In this document: positions 17,945-26,422 of the stretch, piece after piece | Numbering within the stretch: position 1 is the first letter of the stretch | Layout: every line of letters begins with the position of its first letter | Source of the DNA: Mediterraneibacter gnavus ATCC 29149 | Lineage (GTDB): Bacteria > Bacillota > Clostridia > Lachnospirales > Lachnospiraceae | Length of the DNA stretch: 64,000 nucleotides | Assembly (NCBI RefSeq): GCF_008121495.1 | Contig: NZ_CP043051.1 | Coordinates: 3,224,688-3,288,687 of the forward strand | Direction: 5' to 3' | Made by a program: the position numbers and the translations under genes | The notes under the pieces: generated by a model | The model's database searches: none | The model's input: the letters and a program-made list of their open reading frames with translations, nothing else | What the model was told of the DNA's origin: nothing

Positions 17945-17979
17945 AAAGACATATTTCCTGACTTTGGAAATATGTCTTT
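17945..17979 (-). terminator. intrinsic terminator of the leuA-AraC gene
   Basis: A perfect 14-bp stem AAAGACATATTTCC/GGAAATATGTCTTT with a 7-nt loop lies 6 bp after the stop codon. On the minus strand it is followed by a T-run. Confidence 0.9.
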
Positions 17980-17984
17980 GTTTT

Positions 17985-19973
17985 TTACTTCTGATTACGG
18001 AATTGCACCGGAGTGACCTGATACATCTTTTTAAAGATCCGGTTGAAATGTTCTACGTTCTGATATCCCACAGTCTCTGCGATACTCTCTACAGTTGCAT
18101 TGCCTTCCCTGAGCATCGTGCAGGCTTTTTTCATCCGGACATTTTTCAGGATGTCTCCGAATGTCATTCCTGATTTTTCCTTGATATATTTGGAAAGGTA
18201 TGGTTTCGACAGGAAAAACTTTTCGGACAGCTCATCCAGTGTCACATGCTTATAGTTTGCATAGATATAATTCGTGATCTCCAAGAGTCTTGCATCCTTG
18301 CATTCCTGCTGATTTCGGAGTTCTTCGATCTTATTGACTGCCACGACCAGGGCTTCTACAGAAGCTTTGATGATATCGGCATCAATGCCGACTCCCCAGT
18401 AGCGCTTTTTATTGCAGATCACGCCCACATAAGCGACCGCTTTGGATGAAGACCCTTTTGTCATGGAATGTTCTTCATAAAATGCCAGCTCATAATCGAT
18501 GTCAAAATAGTGCTTAATAGCATTGCTCACCGCATCCAGACGTCCATTTCCCATTCCGTTGATCACACGGTCGCTTCCCGCATGGTGGATCGTCGCCTCC
18601 GCAAGGATTCCGTCTTCCTGTTTAAAGTGACATTCATCTACTGTAAAGATTGTTTTTACGTGAATATAATGATCTTCAAATATATGGTATACCCAGTCTG
18701 GCGTCAGTTCTTTATGCGCTTTATCCGACACATCCTTTACAAGATAGCCGACCTCTTCTCTCATTTTCTGCGGAAGGCTGATTCCAAAGCTCTGTTTTAA
18801 AATATAGTTGACTCCGCCTTTTCCGGACTGACTGTTGATACGGATCACATCGGTCTCGTAGCGGCGTCCCACATCTTTTGGATCCAGAGGAAGGTAAGGA
18901 ACCGACCATGTCTGGCACTGCTTCTCTTCTCTCCATGCCATTCCTTTTGCGATCGCATCCTGGTGAGAACCGGAAAACGCGGTAAATACCAGTTCTCCGG
19001 CATATGGCTGTCTCGGAGAAACCTGCATTCTGGTAAGTCTCTCATAGGTCTCACTGATCTCACTCATGTTGGAAAAATCCAAGCCCGGATCCACTCCCTG
19101 TGAATACATATTCATAGCAACCGTGATAATATCCACATTTCCGGTCCGTTCGCCGTTTCCAAACAGCGTTCCCTCGATCCGGTCCGCTCCTGCCAGAATT
19201 CCAAGCTCTGCGTCACTGACGCCGGATCCTCTGTCGTTATGCGGATGAAGCGATAACAATACATGTTCTCTGTTATATAAGTGCTTGCTCATATATTCCA
19301 CCTGACTTGCGAACACATGCGGCATCGCGTTTTCCACGGTTGTCGGAAGATTGATGATCACTTTTCGCTCCCTGGACGGCTCCCACACTCTGAGAACTGC
19401 ATTGCACACTTCCAGCGCATAATCCACCTCGGTTCCCTGGAAACTTTCCGGGCTGTACTCAAACGTGAAATTCCCTTCTGTCTCCTTTGCCAGCTCATTC
19501 AGAAGAATGGCTCCGTCTACCGCAATTTTTTTGATTTCTTCTTTATTCTTTTTAAACACTTGTTCTCTCTGTGCGACAGAAGTTGAATTATACAGATGAA
19601 TGACCGCATGCGGCGCTCCTTTGACCGCTTCAAAGGTCCGTTTGATAATATGCTCTCTCGCCTGTGTCAGAACCTGGATCGTTACATCCTCAGGGATCAT
19701 ATTCTGCTCGATCAATGTACGCAGAAATTGATATTCTGTCTCAGACGCTGCCGGAAATCCCACTTCGATCTGCTTGAAGCCGACATCCAGAAGCATCTGG
19801 AAGAATTCTATTTTTTCCTCCAGACTCATAGGCTCGATCAATGCCTGATTCCCATCCCGCAGATCCACGCTGCACCAGACGGGCGGTTTTTCAATATGGT
19901 CTTTCTTCACCCAGTCATAGCACGGCACCGGCGGCATAAAATAGCTTCTTTCATATTTTTCAAAATTCTTCAT
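17985..19973 (-). CDS. leuA: 2-isopropylmalate synthase fused to a C-terminal AraC-type DNA-binding domain
   Basis: The 662-residue protein joins two functions. Residues ~25-400 form a LeuA2-type catalytic barrel (WCSVDLRDGNQALIEPM, IEVGFPAASETE, LSLHPHNDRGSG, GNGERTGNVDI), which condenses acetyl-CoA with 2-oxoisovalerate. Residues ~420-545 form the leucine-binding LeuA dimer domain (INGMGNGRLDAVSNAI, SSKAVAYVGV). Residues ~561-662 are a complete AraC/XylS double helix-turn-helix with LDELSEKFFLSKPYLSKYIKEK, TVESIAETVGYQNVEHFNRIFKK and VTPVQF. A standalone LeuA2 ends near residue 550-560. The ATG at 19973 has AAGGAG 8 nt upstream; GTG three codons earlier is too close to it. A leucine-sensing enzyme with a DNA-binding tail suggests a trigger enzyme, which is inference. 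No other leu genes are in the window. Confidence 0.93.
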   Translation of the reverse strand: MKNFEKYERSYFMPPVPCYDWVKKDHIEKPPVWCSVDLRDGNQALIEPMSLEEKIEFFQMLLDVGFKQIEVGFPAASETEYQFLRTLIEQNMIPEDVTIQVLTQAREHIIKRTFEAVKGAPHAVIHLYNSTSVAQREQVFKKNKEEIKKIAVDGAILLNELAKETEGNFTFEYSPESFQGTEVDYALEVCNAVLRVWEPSRERKVIINLPTTVENAMPHVFASQVEYMSKHLYNREHVLLSLHPHNDRGSGVSDAELGILAGADRIEGTLFGNGERTGNVDIITVAMNMYSQGVDPGLDFSNMSEISETYERLTRMQVSPRQPYAGELVFTAFSGSHQDAIAKGMAWREEKQCQTWSVPYLPLDPKDVGRRYETDVIRINSQSGKGGVNYILKQSFGISLPQKMREEVGYLVKDVSDKAHKELTPDWVYHIFEDHYIHVKTIFTVDECHFKQEDGILAEATIHHAGSDRVINGMGNGRLDAVSNAIKHYFDIDYELAFYEEHSMTKGSSSKAVAYVGVICNKKRYWGVGIDADIIKASVEALVVAVNKIEELRNQQECKDARLLEITNYIYANYKHVTLDELSEKFFLSKPYLSKYIKEKSGMTFGDILKNVRMKKACTMLREGNATVESIAETVGYQNVEHFNRIFKKMYQVTPVQFRNQK

Positions 19974-20051
19974 CGCAAGCACTCCTTATATTACATCAAT
20001 TTACTTGTCTTTTTTTATTTCGTTTATACTATCATACTCTTCCATTCGATA

Positions 20052-20074
20052 CCAGTGACATTTTTAATCACTTG
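20052..20074. promoter_or_regulatory. inverted repeat upstream of leuA-AraC (candidate operator)
   Basis: The pair CCAGTGA/TCACTTG (6 of 7 bases match as an inverted repeat) is separated by 9 bp. It lies ~80 bp upstream of the leuA ATG, in the only non-coding gap before the gene, and overlaps where a -35 element would fall for the TATGATAGTATAAA-like -10 region. AraC-type proteins more often use direct repeats, so this is tentative. Confidence 0.3.
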
Positions 20075-20086
20075 CCTTGATTTATT

Positions 20087-21358
20087 TTAATATATTTTCT
20101 CTTTTAAGAAATATTTTGCTGCTATTTTCTTCCAGCACCATGAAAAATCAATTTTTCCCACAGACCTTTGGATTACTACCGGAAGTCTGGCAAGAGTTTC
20201 TCCGTTGACCCGATATTCTATCGTTCCCACTTCTGTCCCTTCCCGGACAGGAGCCGGTAATACTGCCGGAATGTTCCTTCTTACCTGAACAGATTCCCAG
20301 TCTGCCAGCAGAAACGAAAGATTTGACTGCTCTGACAGTGCTTCTGCATATGTATACGCCTCTTTCTGATTGGAATCCGGAATCCCATCCGTCACCCGGA
20401 TTTTAAATTTTTGCCCGGCGCCTTTCATACTCTGATATTCAAAATGTTCCAGACCGTACTCCATCAGTTTTTTTGTATCCTCCCATTTATAGCTCCGATT
20501 GTTCGGCCAGCCGCACGCCAGAAGTGCTACGATAAAGGTTCGCTTTTCTCTTTTTAATGCCCCCACGTAGCAATATCCTGCCTCCCCGGTAAATCCGGTT
20601 TTTCCGGATACAGCGCCTTCCATCATCGTAAGAAACGCGTTGTGATTGATGCAGGAATACGTCTGCGTCTGCTCCAGATCCGAAAACTGATAGGAAGACA
20701 CGCCTGTAATTTCCAGAAATTCCTTCCGCTTTGGAGACTCCATCACACAATAGCGCATAATCCTTGCCAGTTCTTCTGCCGTGGTCCGATGGCTCCCGCC
20801 GTCATCTGCCCCGTCCAGACCATTGGGTGTGACAAAATGGGTATGGCTAAGTCCCAGTTCTCTTGCTTTCTGGTTCATCTCATCCGCAAACTGCTCCACG
20901 CTTCCAGCCAGATGTTCTGCCAGCATCACCGCTGTATCGTTATGTGATTCCAGCATCAGAGAATATAAAAGATCCTTAAGCTTAAATTTCTGTCCTTCCA
21001 CTGTCCCCAGTCGGACTCTGGGCTGGGCTGCCGCATTGGCACTGACTGACACACTCTCATCCGGGTCTGCACGTTCCAATGCAAGAATGCAGGTCATGAT
21101 CTTGGTTGTACTCGCCATAGGACGCTCTGTTTCGGCATTTTTTGCAAACAAAATACGCCCGCTGTCTGCATCCATCAAAACTGCCGACCGGGCGTATAAC
21201 TGTCCTGGAGTATTCTCCCCGTATGCGATTTTTGTCTGTTCTTCCTCCGCATATACACACGAAACCGGAAACAGACCATTTACTGCAATCAGAAGACAAA
21301 AGCCCAGGATCAGCCCGACCCGATATGTTCGTCCTCTTTCCCTTCTTTTCTCATGCAT
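20087..21358 (-). CDS. D-alanyl-D-alanine carboxypeptidase (class A LMM-PBP, DacF-like)
   Basis: The 423-residue exported penicillin-binding protein has an N-terminal signal/anchor (about residues 14-36, ending SCVYA). The catalytic motifs are SxxK as STTK (near residue 84), SxN as SHN (near 137) and KTG (near 245). A C-terminal beta-rich PBP5_C domain follows, ending with a basic/hydrophobic stretch. It trims the terminal D-Ala of peptidoglycan stem peptides. It follows scpB by 61 bp on the same strand and is one of two such enzymes within 5 kb. In many Firmicutes dacF-type genes adjoin scpAB, as here. Confidence 0.92.
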   Translation of the reverse strand: MHEKRRERGRTYRVGLILGFCLLIAVNGLFPVSCVYAEEEQTKIAYGENTPGQLYARSAVLMDADSGRILFAKNAETERPMASTTKIMTCILALERADPDESVSVSANAAAQPRVRLGTVEGQKFKLKDLLYSLMLESHNDTAVMLAEHLAGSVEQFADEMNQKARELGLSHTHFVTPNGLDGADDGGSHRTTAEELARIMRYCVMESPKRKEFLEITGVSSYQFSDLEQTQTYSCINHNAFLTMMEGAVSGKTGFTGEAGYCYVGALKREKRTFIVALLACGWPNNRSYKWEDTKKLMEYGLEHFEYQSMKGAGQKFKIRVTDGIPDSNQKEAYTYAEALSEQSNLSFLLADWESVQVRRNIPAVLPAPVREGTEVGTIEYRVNGETLARLPVVIQRSVGKIDFSWCWKKIAAKYFLKEKIY

Positions 21359-21419
21359 TGCTTTTTTATTCTCCAGACATTCTTTGCTATATCCTATGTC
21401 CGAAGATTTTTAATCAGAA

Positions 21420-21989
21420 CTACAGGTTTAACTTTAACTGTACCTCATCCTCTGCTTCTTCTTTAAAATGTGCTACCTGCTCCGGATTCGGCGCAGGAAG
21501 TTCATCCAGAGAATGTACACTGAATCTGCGCAGAAACTCTTCTGTGGTTCCAAATAAAAGCGGTTTTCCCGGCGCATCCATACGCCCCACTTCCTCAACC
21601 AGATCATATTCTACCAGCTTGCTGACTGCATGATCCGATTTGACGCCACGGATTTTTTCGATTTCCAGTTTTGTAACCGGCTGCTTGTAGGCGATGATCG
21701 AAAGCGTTTCCAAAAGTACATCCGTAAGAACCTGTTTTTTCGGCTGCTTTGCTACCCGGATCAAATATTCATACATCTCTTTTTTCGTGCACATCTGAAA
21801 CGAAGCTTCCAGTTCGATGATCCGGATTCCCCGATCTTCTTTCTCATACCGGTCCATCATCTGGCGGATTATTTTTTTTGTCGTTTCTTCGTCATGTCCG
21901 ATCGCCTGTGCAAGTTTTTTCAGCTCCACAGAGCCTCCCATTGCAAACAAAATTGCTTCTATGGCTGCCTGCAGTTTTTTTTGCTCCAT
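21420..21989 (-). CDS. scpB: segregation and condensation protein B
   Basis: The 189-residue protein consists of two winged-helix domains (about residues 5-75 and 85-160). It contains the typical AIEAILFAMGGSVELKKLAQ start and PKKQVLTDVLLETLSIIAYKQPVTKLEIEKIRGVKSD core. ScpB dimers bind the ScpA linker in the Smc condensin complex that organises the nucleoid. It lies 38 bp after scpA. The acidic C-terminal tail is variable in the family. Confidence 0.95.
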   Translation of the reverse strand: MEQKKLQAAIEAILFAMGGSVELKKLAQAIGHDEETTKKIIRQMMDRYEKEDRGIRIIELEASFQMCTKKEMYEYLIRVAKQPKKQVLTDVLLETLSIIAYKQPVTKLEIEKIRGVKSDHAVSKLVEYDLVEEVGRMDAPGKPLLFGTTEEFLRRFSVHSLDELPAPNPEQVAHFKEEAEDEVQLKLNL

Positions 21990-22027
21990 TCTTTCTCTTT
22001 CCTTCCTGTTTCTCCTGACATGCTCTG

Positions 22028-22771
22028 TTATATCTGGGAATCGATCAGGATCTCCCCGCAGATTTCTTCCTGATAAACACGGATCATGCCCGTCTTCATC
22101 AACTCCAGCACTGCCAGAAATGTCACCACAATATGCATCTTGCTCCTCTGTTTTTCAAGAAGCATACGAAAACTGAATTTTTTATGTGTCCTTGCATAAG
22201 TCTCCACATACAAAAGCTTGTCCGGAAGCGGTACTTCTTCTTTCTCGATCTTACCGAACTTACTCCGCACCGGATCGATCTTCTCTTCCTGCCTGCGCAT
22301 CACTTCCCGGAAAATCTTCCTCAGCTGTACCAGCGTCACATCCCCTAAAAGCTGATCCAGATCTACCGCAGGAACATAACTTTTCACCTCTTTGGGAATA
22401 TCTACCTCCCGGTAAAAATACTGGTCTGCATCTACCTGACGATCCCGCAGCTCATAGGACATATATTTGTACATTTTATACTGTAAAAGCTGTTCTACCA
22501 GCTCTGCTCTCGGATCTTCCTCTTCACCCTCTTCATTGATCTCTTTCGGGAGCAGCATCCGGCATTTGATATCCAGAAGTGTTGCCGCCATCACGAGAAA
22601 TTCACTCATGACGTTTAAATCTTCCCGCTCCATCTGCCGGATATATTCCATATACTGGCTGGTGATCTCTACGATCGGAATGTCATAGATATCAATCTTA
22701 TTTTTCTCGATCAAATGTAACAGCAGATCCAACGGACCTTCAAAAACCTGCAATTTTACCGGTATCCCCAT
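22028..22771 (-). CDS. scpA: segregation and condensation protein A (kleisin)
   Basis: The 247-residue kleisin bridges Smc heads and ScpB. The N-terminus IPVKLQVFEGPLDLLLHLIEKNKIDIYDIPI is diagnostic. The C-terminal winged helix includes VVTFLAVLELMKTGMIRVYQEE. Two in-frame ATGs exist 18 bp apart. The downstream one (22771, MGIPVKLQ) matches the usual family start and has GGGAGA 10 nt upstream, so it is preferred, but the choice is not certain. It pairs with scpB immediately downstream. Confidence 0.93.
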   Translation of the reverse strand: MGIPVKLQVFEGPLDLLLHLIEKNKIDIYDIPIVEITSQYMEYIRQMEREDLNVMSEFLVMAATLLDIKCRMLLPKEINEEGEEEDPRAELVEQLLQYKMYKYMSYELRDRQVDADQYFYREVDIPKEVKSYVPAVDLDQLLGDVTLVQLRKIFREVMRRQEEKIDPVRSKFGKIEKEEVPLPDKLLYVETYARTHKKFSFRMLLEKQRSKMHIVVTFLAVLELMKTGMIRVYQEEICGEILIDSQI

Positions 22772-22843
22772 CTGTTTTATTTCTCCCATCTACCGTCTGT
22801 TTTTTCGCACTGTGTTTCATTATACGGGAAATCCTTCAAATTC

Positions 22844-23725
22844 TCAACTGTCTTTTTCGCCCCGTAGATGAATCACGATCATCTCTGCCTCATTCAAAAA
22901 ACGAAGATTGATCGTATGAGTGCCAAGCCCGCGGCTTACAATGATCGTCTGCTCTCCTTCTGTTGTCATCTCCCCGGAATATTTCGGAAACGGAATCGCC
23001 TGAGGCGTGATCAGACCTCCGATTCCCGGCAGACGGATAATCCCGCCGTGAAGATGCCCGGAAAGCACCAGATCTGCTCCCCATTTTTTATATGCGTCAA
23101 AATAAACCGGATTGTGCGCCAGAAGAATCTCATAATCTGCAGCTTCTTTTTCAATACATGCTGTTACATCCTGCTCTGTGACCCGGTATTTTTTGAATTT
23201 TGTATAAGTTGCAAGGGGCAGTTCCAGAGCCGAGATCCGGATCCGGCAGTCATCCTCCTTAAGCAGGACGCTGCTATTTTCCAGAAAATGCACGCCGCAT
23301 TCTTCTAATTGCTTTTGATACTCCTGATAAACCTCCCCATAGACTTCCGGTTTTCTTTTCATCCGCTGCTCGTGATTCCCGCAGGCATAATACACCGGAG
23401 CGATCGCAGGAAGTTTCGAAACAAATTCCAGAGCCGGAGCAAAGGAACACCCTTTCTTCCCGACCAGCATATCCCCGCCGATCAGAATCAGATCCGGCCT
23501 CGCTTTGCAGATCGCATCCAGCAAACGTTCATTTCCGACTCCATATTCTTTATTGTGCAGATCGCTTAAAAACACGATCTTCTTTTCCTTTTTCAGCCCG
23601 TTCAGCCTGTGGGATACAACAACGTCCTCTGTCACCTTGAAATACTGCTGCTCCCGGTACGCTTCCAGCAGACAAAGAACTGCCGCCACTGTCAGAACAA
23701 AGACCACTAAGATCACTGCTTTCAT
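22844..23725 (-). CDS. membrane-anchored metallophosphoesterase (YkuE/YaeI-like)
   Basis: The 293-residue protein begins with one membrane segment (about residues 2-20) followed by a calcineurin-like phosphoesterase domain. The metal-binding motifs appear in order: SDLHNKEYG (D-x-H), GGDMLVG, CGNHEQR, LLAHNPVYFD and SGHLHGG. The ATG at 23725 has AAGGAGA just upstream; longer in-frame starts have no such site. YkuE-type enzymes act on phospholipid- or UDP-sugar-linked substrates at the membrane, but the substrate here is unknown. It precedes scpA by 72 bp on the same strand. Confidence 0.88.
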   Translation of the reverse strand: MKAVILVVFVLTVAAVLCLLEAYREQQYFKVTEDVVVSHRLNGLKKEKKIVFLSDLHNKEYGVGNERLLDAICKARPDLILIGGDMLVGKKGCSFAPALEFVSKLPAIAPVYYACGNHEQRMKRKPEVYGEVYQEYQKQLEECGVHFLENSSVLLKEDDCRIRISALELPLATYTKFKKYRVTEQDVTACIEKEAADYEILLAHNPVYFDAYKKWGADLVLSGHLHGGIIRLPGIGGLITPQAIPFPKYSGEMTTEGEQTIIVSRGLGTHTINLRFLNEAEMIVIHLRGEKDS

Positions 23726-23795
23726 GGCATTCTCCTTTTTGTCATTTTTTCTTCTTATCCTATCATTTTTTTGAATGCAGTTCAACATAAGGAAA

Positions 23796-23816
23796 GGTGC
23801 AGCACTTCGCTACACC
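23796..23816 (-). terminator. weak intrinsic terminator after the second D,D-carboxypeptidase
   Basis: The stem GGTGTAGC/GCTGCACC (one mismatch, 5-nt loop) overlaps the stop codon and is followed on the minus strand by a short T-rich tract (TTTCCTT). Confidence 0.4.
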
Positions 23817-25015
23817 CTGATTTTTTGCATCACTTTTTTCAGATAATCCAGAAATTCTGCTTTTTTACAGCTTTCTTTTGCCAGAATCTCCACTCTTCCG
23901 ATTTCTTTTTCTCCCAGCTCATAGACAAGTTCGCCTACTTTCTGTCCCTTTTTCACCGGAGCTTTTACAGACTGCTTCATCTGTGCCTTCTTTGTCACCC
24001 CTGCCAGATTTGCTCCGCTTGTGTCCAGATAGCGGAACGTATCCGCATACTCGCAGAGAATCTGCTCTTTGACACCACCCTGCACTTCGATCGGTTTTAA
24101 CTTCGGAGGATCATTGTCTTCATACACCTGACATTTTCCAAATCCATAATTCAACAGTTTTGTCGCGTCCTGAAACCGCTGTTTGGAATTTTCTCCGCTC
24201 AGGATCACCGCGATCAGCTCCATCCCATCTTTTTCGGCTGTCGCAGACACGCAGAATTTGGCCTCATCGGTAGAGCCCGTCTTTAAACCTGTGGCATATG
24301 GATACTGCCGTACCAGTTTGTTCGTGTTGGACAGTCCAAATTCAGAAGTCCCCTTTTTTGTGGTATGGGTGATCGTATCCATCCAGATCATGCAGTAATC
24401 ATGAATCTTCGGATATTTTTCGATCAATTCTCTGGACATCAGAGCAATATCTCTTGCCGTCGTCAAATGTCCCTCGGTATCCAGTCCGTTACAGTTTTGA
24501 AACGTTGTATTTTTCATGCCGAGCCCTGCCGCCCGTTCATTCATCATCTTTACAAAAGCCTCTTCACTGCCCGCTATGTACTCTGCCATGGCGGTACAGG
24601 CATCATTGGCACTGGCTACGGAAATACATTTTAACATCGTATCCACACTCTGCGTTTCTCCGGGTTCCAAAAACACCTGAGAACCGCCCATGGACGCTGC
24701 ATATTCCGAGGTTGACACCTCATCTTCCAGCGCAATTTTTCCATCCTCCAGTGCATCAAAGATCAAAAGCATAGTCATGATCTTCGTGACACTGGCCGGC
24801 GCGCGTCTTGTATCTGCATCTTTTTCATACAACACAGCGCCTGTGGACGCTTCCATCAAAACGGCACTTGGTGCCTGTACTTCCACCTCTGCCTCCTGCT
24901 GCCCTTCTGTTTTCTGAGCTGCATCCGGCTCTTCTGCCAGAGTCTGAATCCCGGGCACAACAGCCACAGAGAGACTCAGTACTGCGCTTAGTAACACTGC
25001 GAGAACACGTTTCAT
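23810..25015 (-). CDS. D-alanyl-D-alanine carboxypeptidase (second copy)
   Basis: The 401-residue exported penicillin-binding protein has a clear signal peptide (residues 1-27, cleavage near LAEE) and an acidic Gln/Glu-rich stretch. The catalytic motifs are SVTK (near residue 78), SAN (near 138) and KTG (near 243), and a C-terminal PBP5_C beta domain ends in a possible amphipathic anchor (EFLDYLKKVMQKIRV). It trims D-Ala from peptidoglycan. It resembles the 20087-21358 enzyme in layout but differs clearly in sequence, so this is not a recent duplication. Confidence 0.92.
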   Translation of the reverse strand: MKRVLAVLLSAVLSLSVAVVPGIQTLAEEPDAAQKTEGQQEAEVEVQAPSAVLMEASTGAVLYEKDADTRRAPASVTKIMTMLLIFDALEDGKIALEDEVSTSEYAASMGGSQVFLEPGETQSVDTMLKCISVASANDACTAMAEYIAGSEEAFVKMMNERAAGLGMKNTTFQNCNGLDTEGHLTTARDIALMSRELIEKYPKIHDYCMIWMDTITHTTKKGTSEFGLSNTNKLVRQYPYATGLKTGSTDEAKFCVSATAEKDGMELIAVILSGENSKQRFQDATKLLNYGFGKCQVYEDNDPPKLKPIEVQGGVKEQILCEYADTFRYLDTSGANLAGVTKKAQMKQSVKAPVKKGQKVGELVYELGEKEIGRVEILAKESCKKAEFLDYLKKVMQKIRV

Positions 25016-25054
25016 TTCGATTCTCCATTCCCTGATCTGGTCTGTTACTATTTA

Positions 25055-26383
25055 TTATATCCACTTCGCTTTCTTATAATACCAGAAAAATGCCAGAGAA
25101 CTTAAACTCCATGTCAGCGGATATACCCAGTATACCACCTGAATGCTGTGAGTGAGCGGAATCATCACGGAAAGGAAAGACACCCGGATCACGCACCAGC
25201 ACATCATCATAATGATCATGGACACCATCGTCTTCCCCGCACCGCGCAGAATTGCTGCAATGGAATGTGAAAATGCAAGCAGACAGTAAAATAACGCTGC
25301 TGTTCTGGCTTTTTCCACACCAAACCGAATGATCTCAGGAGAAGAGTCAAATGCCGCGATCAGCTGTGGTGCCAGAAGAAATACCACGACACCAATCAGT
25401 TCTGCCAATATAACTGCTGCGAGAATTCCAAATCGCGCCCCTTTTCTCGTGCGCTCCTCCTGCTTTGCACCCAGATTCTGTCCTACAAATGTCGTCAGTG
25501 CCATAGTAAAGCTGTTGATGGGCAGAAAACCGAACCCATCCACCTTTGTGTAGGCCCCATAGCCCGCCATTGCCATTTCTCCGAATGCATTGATATTGGA
25601 CTGTACGATCACGTTTGCAAACGCAATGATAGAGTTCTGCACTCCGGAAGGCAGTCCGATCTTGATGATCTGGACAAGGATTCCTTTGTCAAAACGGATT
25701 TTTCGAATTTTCAATCCATAGCTTTCCTTTGTCCGCAGCAGCTGCCAGAAACAAAGGAGTGCACTCACAATCTGAGAGATCACGGTTGCAACCGCCGCAC
25801 CTCCCACTCCTGTATGAAATCCTGTGATAAACAACAGATCCAACACCAGATTGATTACAGACGATACGATCAGATAATACAAAGGATGTCTGCTGTCTCC
25901 CACAGCCTGCAGAATTCCCACCAGGACATTGTACATCACAAATCCTAAAGATCCCGCAAAATAAATCTGTAGATATGTCACCGATTCCCTCATTACACTT
26001 TCGGGCGTATCCATCCACCGCAGGATCTGCGGAGAAAGTGCCACTCCCACGCCGGTCATCAAAACTCCCGCCACCAGACCAAATGCGACTGTGGTGTGTA
26101 CCGCGCGCTGCAGATTTTTCTCATCTCCTGCACCAAAAAACCGGGCAACGATTACCCCCGCTCCCGCTGAGATTCCACTCAAAAATCCAATCAGCATAAA
26201 GATCAGACTTCCGGAGGAGCTGACTGCGGCCAGTGCACTGCTCCCCAGGAAATTTCCAACGATCAGAGAATCCACGGTGTTATATAATTGCTGAAATAAA
26301 TTGCCCAGAAAAATCGGCATCGCAAAAAAAGTCATCTGTTTCCAGATCGAGCCGCTTGTCATAGGCGCTGCTGTCTTTGTCAT
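25055..26383 (-). CDS. MATE-family efflux transporter
   Basis: The 442-residue membrane protein has twelve helices in two six-helix halves. The start MTSGSIWKQMTFFAMPIFLGNLFQQLYNTVDSLIVGNFLG is typical of the DinF/NorM-like clostridial MATE group. The second half repeats the pattern (GLPSGVQNSIIAFANVIVQSNINAFG). Such proteins export drugs or metabolites in exchange for Na+ or H+. AGGGGGGA lies just before the ATG. It is transcribed in the same direction as the carboxypeptidase, but 40 bp separate them and no functional link is apparent. Confidence 0.9.
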   Translation of the reverse strand: MTKTAAPMTSGSIWKQMTFFAMPIFLGNLFQQLYNTVDSLIVGNFLGSSALAAVSSSGSLIFMLIGFLSGISAGAGVIVARFFGAGDEKNLQRAVHTTVAFGLVAGVLMTGVGVALSPQILRWMDTPESVMRESVTYLQIYFAGSLGFVMYNVLVGILQAVGDSRHPLYYLIVSSVINLVLDLLFITGFHTGVGGAAVATVISQIVSALLCFWQLLRTKESYGLKIRKIRFDKGILVQIIKIGLPSGVQNSIIAFANVIVQSNINAFGEMAMAGYGAYTKVDGFGFLPINSFTMALTTFVGQNLGAKQEERTRKGARFGILAAVILAELIGVVVFLLAPQLIAAFDSSPEIIRFGVEKARTAALFYCLLAFSHSIAAILRGAGKTMVSMIIMMMCWCVIRVSFLSVMIPLTHSIQVVYWVYPLTWSLSSLAFFWYYKKAKWI

Positions 26384-26422
26384 AAAATCCCCCCTGTTGT
26401 TTCTTTCTTATCCTATCGCCTT

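Noticed and set aside
19974..20086. T-box or leader peptide upstream of leuA
   Set aside because: The gap is only ~110 bp, with no T-box sequence (the conserved AGGGTGGNACCGCG-like element), no leucine-codon run and no antiterminator.
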